Shown here in pieces: positions 49,436 to 60,912 of a DNA stretch of 64,000 nucleotides. A program made the translations under genes and the position numbers. The number at the start of each line of letters is the position of its first letter. Position 1 is the first letter of the stretch. The stretch comes from Icerya purchasi (taxonomy: Eukaryota; Arthropoda; Insecta; Hemiptera; Monophlebidae): NCBI GenBank assembly GCA_039619475.1, contig CM077115.1:182310106-182374105 (forward strand), given 5' to 3'. The notes under the pieces are model-generated. The model saw only the letters and a list, made by a program, of their open reading frames with translations, was not told the DNA's origin and did no database searches.

Positions 49436-51665
49436 ATTAATAATATAATAATAATAATCAAATCAACTTTATTAGAAAACAGAAATCATTACAGAAAATA
49501 TTTAATTTAACCGCTAATGCGCAAAAAAACAAAGCTGCGCTAAGTTGTAGCTATGCATGTACAAAATTATTACATTTTTACTTACGGTAATATAATATAA
49601 ATGTAAATATTATCCGATAAGCGATATATGTAAATAAACGTATCTACTGATGTACACATATGATAGACATAGGTTTGCTTGTAAGTATACTACAATAATA
49701 GCTCACATAATAGCTCACACAAAGATGTATGTATTTGAATCACATATTAGTCCACACATATACACTCATTTACACTTCAGCATACATACGCACACCTACC
49801 CACACACGTACACACACACACATATATATATATACATACACATATACATATACATATCGATGTGCGTATACATAGACATATAGGCATATACTTGTATCTT
49901 ACTCCTAATTGCTGCTATGTACACGTGTTGATGGGTAATCGTCCGTTGCTGACAAGCCCACGGAAAAACCCAGACAAGAAAAAAAAAATAATACTTGTAT
50001 CTATAAAAAACATGTCTTCAGATTTACTCTCTGGCATTTTAATTTTTTTATATAATTAATGTAGAGTAAACTATATTTATGTTTAAGGTATGTTTTGGAA
50101 TTTTAGATTAATGAATTTCACATACTATTACATATGTACTCTATCATTTTTTTACGGTGTTTTTTATAGTTCCAGAGAGGTACTTTTAAACTACTTGAAA
50201 GCTCATTATATATCTTACAACCCATATATGTATGTATGCAGCCTTTATTCTAGTGTGGTATTTAAATAAATTTGGTAATTGAAGTGATTCAGAATGTGCA
50301 TTTCTTGTAATACGGTTTGGAACTGAGATTTGGAATTTTATTTCATTTTTAAATACAAAATTTGAGAGTTGGACTTGATATACAGCTGGTTTAGTGGTAG
50401 TAGCTTTGGGTTGGTTGAATTTGTAGAATTATAGCCAATTGTATGGAAAACTAAATTTTACAAGGTAAGTAAGGGTTTTATCAGATAATTTGCTGTCCCT
50501 CCCCAGTGGACCAAGCGGTAAGCTAAGGTAGGTTGATATATAGATAAATATAATCTTTGCAATGTGTTTAGTAGTGAAATATTGGGAGAGGTAGTAGAAT
50601 AGATAGTTAAACTTTTTCAAGTTTTTTGCTCATATATTTTGTATGTAGATCCCATGACAATTTTGTATTCAAAATTAATCCCAAATATTTAATTTCTTTC
50701 GATATAGTCAATAACGTTTTGTCATTCCAATTAATTTTGAAGTTTTTTGGTATATTTTGGATTTTAGTAGCTATAAAGCAAATATTTTGTTTTTGAAACT
50801 GTTAACCACCCCAAAAACATTTTGTTTATATCTGCTTGTATCAAATTTTGCAACTTTTCTGGGCAGTAGCAACTTGACACTAATACGGTATCATCTGCAT
50901 AGCAGAAGATTTTTCCATTTACCGGCGGGTTGCAAAAGTCATTTACATAGATAAGAAATAGATATGGTCCCAGAATCCCTGTGGGACACCACTGCTTAAT
51001 ACTCTGTTACTACTTGTATTCCCGTTTATTTTGGTAGCGAATTTTCTATCTATTAAGTAGGATTTGAACCAATCAAACATTTCATCTCTAAAACCACATT
51101 TGTATAATTTATTCAGTAAGATTTTGTGGTCAACTGCGTCAAAGGCCTTTTGTAGGTCAATGTATACGGCTGCTGTGGGTATAACCTGCCTCTAATTTCC
51201 TGGCTATGTATGATATGTGTTCAAATAAAGCAACATCTGTTCCTTTGCCAACCGAAAATCCAAGCTGATTTTCACTAAAGTAATTTTTATTGTCAAGTTA
51301 TAAAAGTATTTTTTCCCTTATGCATTTTTCAAAGATTTTGGACAACGTTAGGATAATACTAATTGGTCTGTAATTTGAAACCAAAGCTTTATCTCCCCTT
51401 TTATGAACTGAGGTTATCAAACTAGACTTTAATATGTCCGGAAATTTACCCGCTTTAACTGAATTATTGAAAAGAAATGTTAGAGACCTTACAAAGAAAT
51501 CTAGGTTCTCTCGAATTAATTGTAATCTTGTCTGTGCCGAAGGAAGGTTTATTTTGTAGTGACAATATAGCTTTTTTGATATCGTCCATTGTGAAATCAA
51601 TAATAATAATGATAATAATATAATAATGATAATCTTATAATATGAGCAAAAACCATCCATATACA
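49436..51665 (-). pseudogene. CR1-like LINE ORF2, 5'-truncated and decayed
   Basis: The minus strand encodes a reverse transcriptase in several frames. In order: DDIKKAILSLQNK near 51580; SNYRPISIILTLSKIFEKCI (to 51310); ENQLGFSVGKGTDVALFEHI (51270-51215); motif A DLQKAFDAVDHKIL (51160-51115); GVPQG (50990-50977); the intact active site CYADDTVLVSS (YADD at 50901-50890); EIKYLGLIL (near 50690); and the C-terminal GCKIYNELSSSLK (50200-50160) with a stop near 50080. This arrangement matches the CR1/Jockey group. Downstream lies a long 3' region with CA/TA repeats. The AATAAAGTTGATTTGATT string with ATT repeats at 49470-49436 looks like the short microsatellite 3' tail of such LINEs. Several stops and frameshifts separate the blocks. 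Confidence 0.8.
49741..49860. repeat. CA/TA-rich microsatellite
   Basis: Imperfect CACACA and TATACA runs within the 3' region of the CR1-like LINE. Confidence 0.85.
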
Positions 51666-51669
51666 TATG

Positions 51670-52175
51670 TAAGTGGGTTTTTGGAAACAGTTTTAACTAG
51701 TTCGATGAAATCGACGAATTAAGAGGTTTTCACAATTTAAGTAAATCGGTTGGTCGAGTTCTTAGAAAATTCCACGAAATAAGCAATTTTAAAAGGGAGT
51801 TTGGAGCTTATTAAAATTTACTACAGTAAAAAATAATAATACATTTATTTCCATAGAAACTGGAAGCAGATAAAGACGAAATAAATGTAACTTTAACGAT
51901 GATGTTTATTTGCACAACGGATTTAAATATTACGCCAATTTAGGTGTCGTCGTTATGGAATTATACAGATGATTATTTGCGATAATATTTTAGGGCTTAT
52001 GAATATTTGCTTTTTTTTTTTTTGTCTTTTATTTATGCGAGAACCCTTTAACGTAAACGTGAGAATAATGCGATGTATACGTTATAGCTTTACATTACTC
52101 TGCTAAATGTTTGACTGCTCATGAAACTTATTACTTCATTGGTTGATTTGCAAGTTTGAGCAAAGCTCAGTTAAT
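51670..52175 (+). repeat. Hairpin-tailed repeat, copy 1
   Basis: Starts with a GGGTTTTTGGAAACAGTTTT-like segment and ends at TTGATTTGCAAGTTTGAGCAAAGCTCAG, where GAGC-AAA-GCTC (52158-52168) is a small hairpin. Head, tail and order are shared with the next unit. No coding capacity. Confidence 0.55.
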
Positions 52176-52211
52176 ATGTTTGTTATTAAACGAACGATTC
52201 TTGTTGTACAC

Positions 52212-52605
52212 ATATGCAGTCGGTTTTGGAAATGACTCCGATGATTTTAATGAAATTCATGAATTTGTATTCGAAAGTCGGGAAATTTATTAGTCTAGGA
52301 AATGGAGGCAATGTTCACGATAGTGATCCTATCTGTATTTTTTAGGGTTTATTGAAATATTTAACAATTCACTTATTTTTACCACGTTAAATAGAAAATT
52401 GAAATTCCGCGATGAAATAAATCTGTTCACGATATTCGTATGACGCGATTTTAAATATCTCACGCAAACTAAAATACACTTTTAAAATTGAAAAATAAGC
52501 TGACGTAATTGCAACTTTTATATTGTTGCTATGTTTTTAAATATTTGCGAAACTCGTGACTACTTTAATTGATTTCGGAATAAATCCGAGCAAAGCTCGG
52601 TCACG
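52212..52605 (+). repeat. Hairpin-tailed repeat, copy 2
   Basis: Begins AGTCGGTTTTGGAAATGACTCC, diverged from the head of the preceding unit. It ends TTGATTTCGGAATAAATCCGAGCAAAGCTCGG, with the perfect stem CCGAGC-AAA-GCTCGG at 52586-52600. The hairpin near the 3' end recalls the tails of some non-autonomous elements, but no CTRR terminus is present. Confidence 0.55.
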
Positions 52606-53315
52606 AGGCGTTACTGATAATAAAATAATCAAATAAAATCATCGAATTAAATGAAAAAGAAATAATAATGTAACATAAATAAATAAGAAATAATAATAAT
52701 AAATAAAAATAAAAAAGTAAATAAGACAATTTTGCCTATATGCAGAGATGGAACGAGCAGCAGGCTACAGAGTAACAACGATAAGCAGGCTAGGTGAAAC
52801 AGGAACAAGCATTGAGTATTTTGAATTTTAGTTTGCGCTATGGGAAAGAGGAATAGATTTTGATCTGCTAATGCTCTGCCTTTTTCATTCATATTCAATT
52901 ATATTTTATTTACAAAATAACCGCGTCGTTTATTGCCTTTTTTTCGGCATCGGTCTTGGCTCTCAGTCGATCAGCGGGCGGTCACATAATGGCGGTTCGA
53001 AAATCGGGCGCTACACATGCAGTAAAAATATATATATAACAAAAAAAAAACAAAACATAAACGAATCGAAAATATCTTAACAAACAGTTCGCTTTTTTAT
53101 TTTTTTCTTAATAATTTTATATTTAAATAAAAAAATAAAAAAACTGCTTTTTATTAGTTCCTAAACAAAAAGGAAAAAGAAAATCGGATAATAAACAAAG
53201 AAGGATTTTGCCTATTTACATATATGCAGATATTAAATGTTTTGCGTATTTATATATTTGTTTGTGAAAGTGAATTACGGAGAATATGTTGTGCACATTT
53301 TAAAACCTCCGTTAT
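52606..53315. other. No gene recognised; AT-rich
   Basis: An 83-codon minus-strand frame (52647-52898) is rich in Leu/Phe from T-rich codons and lacks a signature. Confidence 0.35.
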
Positions 53316-53639
53316 GTGCAGTATACCCTTATCATTATATTTTACAGTGATTTAGTCGGAATTTTTTTCAAATTGTTTGGAAAACAGCTGATCACAGGTA
53401 AAATTACAAGACGCTTTTTATTTGTATTTATAACGAATAAACCGATAGATAAAGCTGACGACGACCCTACATACCTAAAATATAATTTTTTAAATAAAAA
53501 ACGTATAGAAATATATTCCATAACAGCCATTGGAAACATTTTCCAACCATCCGGAAAGCGAATTGGAAGGACCTCTAAATTTTTATTGCGATCAGTATTG
53601 AAAAGCCAAGTTGTATGGAAAAAGTCTTTAAATTCATAA
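53316..53639 (+). CDS. Unrecognised 107-residue open frame
   Basis: This frame is unusual for the window in having balanced charged residues (TNKPIDKADDDPTYLKYNF, SGKRIGRTSKFLLRSVLKS) rather than homopolymer bias. I do not recognise a domain. A stretch of about 90 bases within it (53490-53580) recurs in diverged form at 54515-54612, so the frame may belong to a repeat family, possibly the coding end of an unknown element. No start context, splice sites or partner gene are evident. It could equally be an exon fragment or chance. Confidence 0.25.
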   Translation: MQYTLIIIFYSDLVGIFFKLFGKQLITGKITRRFLFVFITNKPIDKADDDPTYLKYNFLNKKRIEIYSITAIGNIFQPSGKRIGRTSKFLLRSVLKSQVVWKKSLNS

Positions 53640-54514
53640 ATTAATTATATAATATTTTATGTTTTGTGAATATGATTTGGATAAAATTTTGTATTTAGAT
53701 AAGGTTTTGTCTTTTAAGTTTACCTATATACATAGTTGTATTTCTTCTTTTTTTTTTTTTATTTATTTTTCATTTTTTTGCCCTTATACGTGCTTACATC
53801 TAAAATTTGTGAATCGCAGCGGACCATATTTACCACCGTTAAATGGTCGCAACGCTAAACTAAATGTATAATAAAAAGATGTAAGAGAACAATGTAGGCG
53901 AATGATTGTTTAGCGAGTACGGTGCAAACAGGTATGCATTTCTCTTAAGCACAGGGCAAGTACACCCTAAATCGGGGAAAAAAAAAATTAAACGACCCGA
54001 CTTCACAAGTACCGCGAGAACTATCACGAAAAAGTGAAACATTCACAGGTCTCGGCAATCAGGTCACGAAAGAAATTTGAGGAGCACAAAAAGATTGCCC
54101 CAACAATGAGATATTTATAACAACTGAAAGGTCTTTGATCCGAAAAATTAATGACCGGCAGGAAATTGAAAGATCGACTGCGAATATTACACAATAAGAG
54201 CATCAACTATTTTTTGTAGGTTTTTCGTGTTCCGAGTTATTTAGACCTATTCGTATTTTCGTTTCGGTAAATTTGATCCATCGTCCGTTACTCGCATATT
54301 ATCCATGTGTATTCGTTTTTAAAGTGTGTTCGGTATTTTCGAAACTTTTGGTAATATCGTATGAATATATTCACATTTGTGCGGTGAGTGTCAATTTTAT
54401 ATTTCAGTCGTAAAAATATTGCGATTTATTATTTATCTTAGCGAGAAAAAAAAATTTAAAATGTTGTAAAAAGGCTACATATAAAAGTACGTTTCACACT
54501 TCGACCGCTAAATG

Positions 54515-54612
54515 CCCGTAAAAAACACATAAAAATATATTCATAAAAATCAACATGTGCAGTCATTGAAAACATTTTCCAATCATGCGGAAAGTGAATT
54601 CGAAGGCTCAAT
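54515..54612 (+). repeat. Diverged copy of part of the 53.5-kb frame
   Basis: GCAGTCATTGAAAACATTTTCCAATCATGCGGAAAGTGAATTCGAAGG parallels 53524-53571 with scattered differences. No open frame is preserved here. Confidence 0.6.
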
Positions 54613-54732
54613 CCTGTGTGTTTTTAGATTGGCTAAAACGTTTTTATCTTTATTAGTAAACATTAGTTTGACTGTATTGAATGTATTAGTGTAATATTAA
54701 TTCAACGTATTACAACTGAGCAACAGCAACTA

Positions 54733-54734
54733 TC

Positions 54735-54766
<32 letters not shown>

Positions 54767-55668
54767 CAAAGTCGGGAAAGAACGACTGGACCGATTTTTA
54801 TGATCTTTGATTTGTTGGATTTTTCTCCGCCCCGAATAGTAAAATACGAAATTTAAAAAAAAATTATGAGGAAAATTCAATTTTTTTTTTTTTTGCTGTT
54901 TTTGGCCCAAAAGGGGGATTTAAATAATTTTTTAACCGTAATTTTTGAATTTTTATGAAAGGGCTGCTGTGTTTTGTTTCATATTTTGAATTTCGCTTTT
55001 AAAGGGTTATCCGGTGATGAGTTAGGAATTTTTTAAGGGTGATTTTTGAGGTCGTTCTAAATTCCATATTTTATATTCTAGACGGTTTCTTGCCGCCCAG
55101 GGTAATCGCTCAGCTTAAAGTTGTAAATTGTCATCGGTAGAAGTTTAATGGGATCCAATTCCGATAAGTCAAACCGTTTCCGAGCTGTTGTATAATTGAA
55201 TATTTTTGTCGTTCCCGAACCATTTTATTGGGATTCCGTACATTATATGTGTACGGAAAATACTAAAAATCGGTATAAATTGACTTTAAAAAATTAAATT
55301 ACTTTAGAAATACGTTTTTTCGTGTGTATAGCTCATCATCAGCTAACTGCACAGAGTACACACTCTATTTAATAAAGTATATAAATTGAGTGTGTACTCT
55401 GTGTTGTTAGCTGATGATGTAGCTCGAAAAAGCATGTTTCCAAAATAATTTACTTTAATTTTTCAAAGTAAATTTATACTGTGATTTTTGTTATTAAGGG
55501 GAATCTTGCTACCACGTGAATTACATTTATTTCAACGTAATTAAAATACTTTTCATTTTAATTTTTGTACATTTATTGAACTTAATTCATTTTGAGTATT
55601 AATTGCTGATAAGTTAACACAACATTTATTGGTTTTTTGGGCGGTACGAAGTTCGCTGGGTCAGCTAA
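54733..55668 (+). mobile_element. Helitron-like non-autonomous element
   Basis: The left end is TC followed by a (TA)n run and AAAAACAAAGTCGGGAAAGAACG. The right end is CGAA-G-TTCG, a short hairpin, then CTGGGTCAGCTAA, giving a terminal CTAA that fits the CTRR of Helitrons. The left flanking base is A and the right one T, as expected for insertion between A and T without target duplication. The 936-bp interior has no Rep/helicase. Its first half shares sequence with fragments at 7392-7830 and 28125-28245. A palindrome is nested at 55265-55490. Confidence 0.6.
55265..55490. repeat. Palindromic foldback nested in the Helitron-like element
   Basis: Two arms of about 103 bases (55265-55367 and 55386-55490) are near-perfect inverted copies around a loop of about 18 bases. 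Examples are CATCATCAGCTAAC against GTTAGCTGATGATG, and AGAGTACACACTC against GAGTGTGTACTCT. It resembles a palindromic MITE. I could not define a target duplication. Confidence 0.8.
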
Positions 55669-55814
55669 TATAGGTATATAGATATAAATTCGGTCCTCCG
55701 GTACTCGGAAGGGGGCAAGTCCCTTTCAGCCCCAGGTCTAGTTCTATAATTCTTATAGAAGAGTAAACTTTTTCATTGGCTACGCCGTTCGAAAAAAAAA
55801 AAATTTTTGTTATC

Positions 55815-55958
55815 TTTTTTCGTTACATAAAATTGTGACAGTTTTTGAGACAAATTTCGTGACAGGACACTTTTCCTGATGATTAAAACATTTTTTCGTT
55901 ACGTAAGATTGTGACATTTTTTGGGACAAATTTCGTGACAGAACACTTTTCCTGATGA
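55815..55958 (+). repeat. Tandem duplication of a 68-bp unit
   Basis: The unit TTTTTTCGTTACATAAAATT...CACTTTTCCTGATGA (55815-55882) recurs at 55891-55958 with a few substitutions, separated by 8 bases. No function is evident. Confidence 0.9.
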
Positions 55959-57976
55959 CCCCTGGCGTAAAAATGGCATAGCCATTAATATATCCTTACG
56001 GTTAGATTCTGTGCGGTTTTCGGCCCGTCTTATGTTTAATTCGATGTCGGCAAGTTGAATGATTCTTTATCTTTCTTCCTCTGTCTGTCAAATCTGTAAT
56101 TTCTCATCTCCGCATTCGTTATTTTCGTCTTTCTCTTGTCGATATGTAATAAAAAAAATTTCTCACTTCGTTTGTTCCGCAAGACTCGAATTATTATTAC
56201 AGCCTGGAATTCGGCGTGTAGTTTCTAATGTGTTTAGTCTCGTTGTTCATTAATATTCCTGCTCCCGTCTAAAATCAAAATTCTCAATTCCAGTTTCACC
56301 GATTCTTACCGGACTTTTTGACTTCTACCGTAACACTCGCAACCTTAAAGAATTACGTCTCATCGCAATTACACGAGATTCCTTTCCACCCGAATTTTAT
56401 AAGCAAGCTACGCAATTATCTACGCACATGTAGTCTGACAGAGAGATTTGACGTTTTCCCACTATTTTGTTCGCCAGAATGTAACGCAGTCTCTCCCTAG
56501 TTAAGAGTCTTCCGCTTTCGTTTTCCGGTTCGCGTTCTTTCTTAGCAGTAACCTCCTTTTAAATTACTCTGTGTTCTGCTCACTCAGAGACGAGATTACG
56601 GCACATCTTTAAATGTAAAATTCGACTCATAACATCTTTCCGTCTGTGCAAGAGAGCTCCGCTTTAGTGTCCAATTACTTAGCAGCCCCAAGAAAAGTTA
56701 CCATTTATTGCCGCTCGTTTTATCCATGCAATTGCTAAACAAGCTTTTATACACGTTGTAGCTAACCTGGTCATGAAGATATCGGAATCAGAATGTAATT
56801 TAAAAATTCTTAATTAAAGTAAATTTGCAACCGTCCTTTTTACCGGGCACTAAATTCAGTGATACTAAATTTTGCCTTTGGGTAATCGAGGAAAACTTCA
56901 TTTTATTGCGGCTAATGTGTAGGTCGTTAGTGTTATTTTTTATCGAAGAGGAGAACATATTTACCACGTATAATCGCGAAAACTACATTTTGTTTTTTTC
57001 CATTTAAATGATTCCTTCGTTGTATTTCGTGCTTGAAGTTCTTTTCCACACCTACACTATTTCGTTCGAGTTTGCGAGGGAGTGAAAGATTGAAGATGTA
57101 GGAAAATTATAGAAGTACGCTAGAGGAAGTATTTAAGAAAGAGACGATCGTTGCATGTAAAATACTGTCCTTCTTTTGGTAATGTATCGAGTTCCATTTT
57201 GCGAATCTGCCGATTGCGGAAACCGATTATTTTCGCCATCTCCTGTGTAAGCTTTAACGCTGATTACGTGTTTTTTCTTCCTGAAAAACAAAGTTATCTG
57301 TTAGTCAACTAAACGGCAGCGAACATGCGGCTTCTATAGCGTTACAATTGATTGATATTTAATTCAATCCGCTCAGAAAGGATAGGTAATATCGTTTCAG
57401 TCCACAGACTCTAGATCCTTTTACGCAAATTGCAAATACTTTTTTGTCGCTTTTAAAGGTTTTGTCATTGTAACCTGCAGTTGTACGTTATACTTAAAAC
57501 GCCGAAACGAATTTCAGAGATTTACCGTAAATGAGTACGCATCAGTTATTTTGACTAAAGGAGAATGAAATGTAATATAAAAAACATTGCTGAAAAAATA
57601 TAACATACAATTATACAATTTCAGAAATTCTCATTAACGCGTGCGATAAGAACAAATAGCATATTCTCACTCGTAATTACCGTGTCAAATTTGTAAAAAT
57701 TTCATTAACTGGAAAGAGGAAACGTTTTTCGCAAAATTACCAAACTGTCATTCAGTTTACACATACTATTTAAACGGCTACATTTATTTGCTAAATTTTA
57801 AATTCTTTCATTTTCATACGGTTAGTGTTTCGCCTTAAATATACAATAAAAAAATTGTTGGATGATGTTGCTTCGTTTTAAAACAGCCGTTTGTTGTCAT
57901 TTCGTCGAATCGTGATCGCGACGAAAGCTCATCTTTCAGATTTATTCAGAAATGAATGTAATCATTTTTTCCTTCG
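55959..57976. other. No gene recognised; balanced-composition DNA
   Basis: Similar in texture to 5425-7384: moderately GC-rich, with short frames and no supported exon. Confidence 0.35.
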
Positions 57977-58948
57977 GTAACGAATATTTATATAGATTCA
58001 ATATTGTTGACAACCCTAATTGTCAGCTCTGTGAATCAGGGGTGTATGACAATATCCACCACCTAATATTTGATTGCCCTGCTACAAAAACCATACGAGA
58101 AAAATTTTAAATTAATCATCAAACGCAACTCACTATAAACCAAAGCAATTACAATGGACTACTCAAATACTTTCACCTACTAATCAAAAAAAGATTTCCA
58201 CTCAATAATGCAACTGAATGAAATACTCCTCCTCATTATGAATGCAGATGTGAGTGTATGGTGCTTATATATGAATGTATATATAATGAATGTAACTTAA
58301 TATAAATAAGTGGTTAAAAATCTGATGTAAATATAAGAAATCTGGTTCATGTATGGATATATATCTGGATACTGAATATGTAATTATTATGTAAATATTA
58401 TGTAAGTAGAAATGTGTAAATACATATACTGTTCAGCTGGAAAAAAATGATATTAATGTAAGTAGGCTACTCTATTTTCATGTATATATGTATATGTGTA
58501 CAGGTATTTATAAATAAATGTAAATGTAAATTTTGTAAATACCTTATTTATTTCTTATAACTCCTTTTAATTGTAGCGATTTTATTTTCACATCTCATAA
58601 TTACTGTATAACATTTAGTATGTATTTGTAATTCACAAATTCACTTGCTCTGTTTCATATTATTATAAGAATAGTAACAGCTGGTCTTATCTTAATATTT
58701 ATCAATGTTGTAATGGTGACTATGAATTATCATCACCATTGCTGTGTAATAGGAAACTTTTAATTTTCAATACTTGTGTTAGATTTAAGTACACACTTCA
58801 CAATTCACCCAAGCATTATATTTCTCCATTGTAACCTATGCAATAAGCACACAAAATATTCTTTGTACACAAGTAAATAACTAAATAAATTTGCCCCACC
58901 AATACTTTTGGACTGGGGAACCAAAAAAAAAAAAAAAAAAAAAAAAAA
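57977..58948 (+). mobile_element. 5'-truncated LINE 3' end with poly-A tail
   Basis: The coding start (57977-58109) reads GNEYLYRFNIVDNPNCQLC and then HHLIFDCPATKTIREKF, the C-terminal CCHC finger of non-LTR ORF2 proteins, with a stop after EKF. Remnants such as LLKYFHLLIKKRFPLNNATE follow to 58219. A 3' untranslated region of about 700 bases ends at a 27-base poly-A (58922-58948). Everything upstream of the finger is missing. This finger is just what the nearby reverse transcriptase at 60836-63004 lacks, though the two need not be the same family. Confidence 0.75.
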
Positions 58949-59732
58949 CGCCCGAACGACTCGAGGGATGGATAAGAATGGTAAATTTGCTCTGGAGAGC
59001 TATGGGTGGGTACCAGTAAGGAACATTCGTGACAGAGGTTTCAGATCCCTCACCCCGCTAGATTTTGAGAAATTCCCTTTTTGCTGATATACAGTTAATT
59101 TTTTTTCCCTCAAGTTGACCGATTTTCTTAATTTTTCAGTATGTTGTAGACACATCGGAGAGTGGCATTTTAGAAAAAATTAACAACTCTATCTCATCAT
59201 ATTTCATCCTCCAAATGACACTTTCTAACATTGTTCATATTTTTTATCAGTGAAAATACATGAGCACAAAAATGGAACTGGCATTTTCAAATGTGTATTT
59301 TAGACCCCTAAATAACATATAATTTGATCGAAACAAAGTTACGGGTAGGTCGTGGCCAAAATTGGCAAAAATGTAGGGTAGGTAAAAATTTAATTGAAAA
59401 TGGATCTGTTTATGATACAAAATGTAAATATATTCCGCCTATTATATGCTGCTTATTTCAATACAAGACCATGAACAAGAAGCACCGACTTCCACCCTCG
59501 TAGCATACCAATCACCTAACATTCAGTGTCGAAACGAGCTAATAAAAATGCACACTATACACTTAGGCAGACTCTCAAATAAGAATGCGAAAAGTCTAAT
59601 ATATGGAAAGGAATTTATTTTAATACCTAGTAAAAATGAAATTGAAAACATCAATCCTCGTCGCTGTCTTCTTCGATCACCACCTCAGTCTCATCGGTAT
59701 TGAATAGCCGGTTAGGAATTTCGGTTGGTCTT
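58949..59732. other. No confident gene; possible 5' remnant of the downstream LINE
   Basis: An 85-codon frame (59446-59703) is hydrophilic with no motif that I recognise. It lies just 5' of the endonuclease relic and could be its degraded beginning. Confidence 0.3.
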
Positions 59733-59910
59733 CCAAAATTTTGAACTGGTAACATATGCTAAATGTTACTTCTCACCAAATGAACCGATCGAAGATAAAA
59801 TTCGAATATGACAAAACTATTTAAACTTAAATAATACAACGGAAAAGATTATACTGGCTGGCGATTTTAACGTAAGATCATCGTTATATGAACAGATAGA
59901 TCATAAAAGT
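59733..59910 (+). pseudogene. LINE endonuclease fragment, 5' piece
   Basis: Encodes VTYAKCYFSPNEPIEDKIR and, after one stop, KIILAGDFNVRSSLYEQID, the conserved SPN and GDFN motifs of APE-type endonucleases. It is interrupted by the DNA element at about 59911-60715. The rest of the domain resumes at 60718. Confidence 0.75.
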
Positions 59911-60717
59911 AATAAAAATGCTTTTTTACAAAAAATAAATACCGACTTCAAGGTTTATTATAAAAATTTAAAAATGCACTAAAAAGTAAAAAATAATTAC
60001 TCCCGATAAAATATATATATCAGAGTGATATAACTTAAGGTGATAACGTAATTCTTATACAACATTAATTTTTTGAAGTTGGAATTAAATTCATGTTAGG
60101 AACAATTTAATCAACATTTAATGCAGTTTTTAATTATTCTTTTAATATGAATTTGATGCCAACTCCAAAAAATTAATGTTGTATAAGAATTACGATATCA
60201 CCACTTAAGTGTTATCACTCTGATATATATATTTTATCGGGAGTAATTATTTTTTACTTTTTAGTGCATTTTTAAATTTTTATAATAAACCTTGAAGTCG
60301 GTATTTATTTTTTGTAAAAAAGCATTTTATTTTTTACTTTTTAGTGCATTTTTATTCAATTAAATTAAAACATTTATTTCCACGGTAAAAACACCAAAAG
60401 CTACATTTCCATGGTAATTTGGCAAATTTATAGTATTTTAAGTCAAAAATCTAATCCGACGGTGAAAACAATCATGAATGAAAAGCATCCAAAAAGCTTC
60501 AATCTCCCACATTATTAAGGATAACTCAAAAACTATCGGTCAGACCTTGATCAAATTTAAATGGGACCACATGACAAACACCACCTTTCAAATAAAAGAA
60601 GAATCATCAAAATCGGTTCATCTAGAAGAAAGTTCTGTGGTAACACACATAAAAAAAAAAAAAAAAAAAAAATACAGTTGAATTGAATACCTCCTCCTTT
60701 TTTGAAGTCGGTTAAAA
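59911..60717. mobile_element. Palindrome-bearing DNA element inserted in the endonuclease, copy 1
   Basis: The insert comprises a foldback (59918-60330), an AT-rich spacer and a module (60480-60711) ending TTTGAAGTCGGTTAAAAA. The sequence ACCGACTTCAA lies near both ends in inverted orientation (TACCGACTTCAAGG near 59941; inverted AACCGACTTCAAAAAAAGG at 60711), which may be a short terminal inverted repeat. The module AAGGATAACTCAAAAACTA...ATCAAATTTAAATGG recurs inverted at 63215-63440. From memory, AACCGACTTC-type repeats are scattered through arthropod genomes, but I cannot name the superfamily. No transposase is present. Exact borders are uncertain by about 30 bases. Confidence 0.65.
59918..60330. 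repeat. Long palindrome (foldback)
   Basis: The first 110 bases (from ATGCTTTTTTACAAAAAATA through ACTCCCGATAAAATATATAT) are the exact inverted complement of the end at about 60220-60330. Pairing continues with mismatches to a loop of about 50 bases near 60095-60150 (CAACATTTAATGCAGTTTTT). Such a structure could extrude as a cruciform or be transcribed as a long hairpin RNA. Confidence 0.9.
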
Positions 60718-60912
60718 AAAGTTAATATTTCCGAAGAATTTATAATAAGCAACAAATTAACTGTTAAAAATTACTACAATATTAAAACATTTCGCAATAA
60801 AAATAGGAGTAGTGTAATTGATCTAGTATTAACCAATGAAAAAATCTGTGATCGAATTGGAAAAATTGAGATTAAATGCGCAAACCTCTCATAATAAGGT
60901 TAAATTTAAAAT
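60718..60912 (+). pseudogene. LINE endonuclease fragment, 3' piece
   Basis: Reads VNISEEFIISNKLTVKNYYN then FRNKNRSSVIDLVLTNEKI, the last endonuclease strand (SxIDLxLTN). It ends at a stop just after CANLS (60890). The expected continuation SHNKVKFKI occurs one frame over, inside the long frame starting at 60836, so a single-base shift near 60886 separates endonuclease from reverse transcriptase. Confidence 0.75.
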
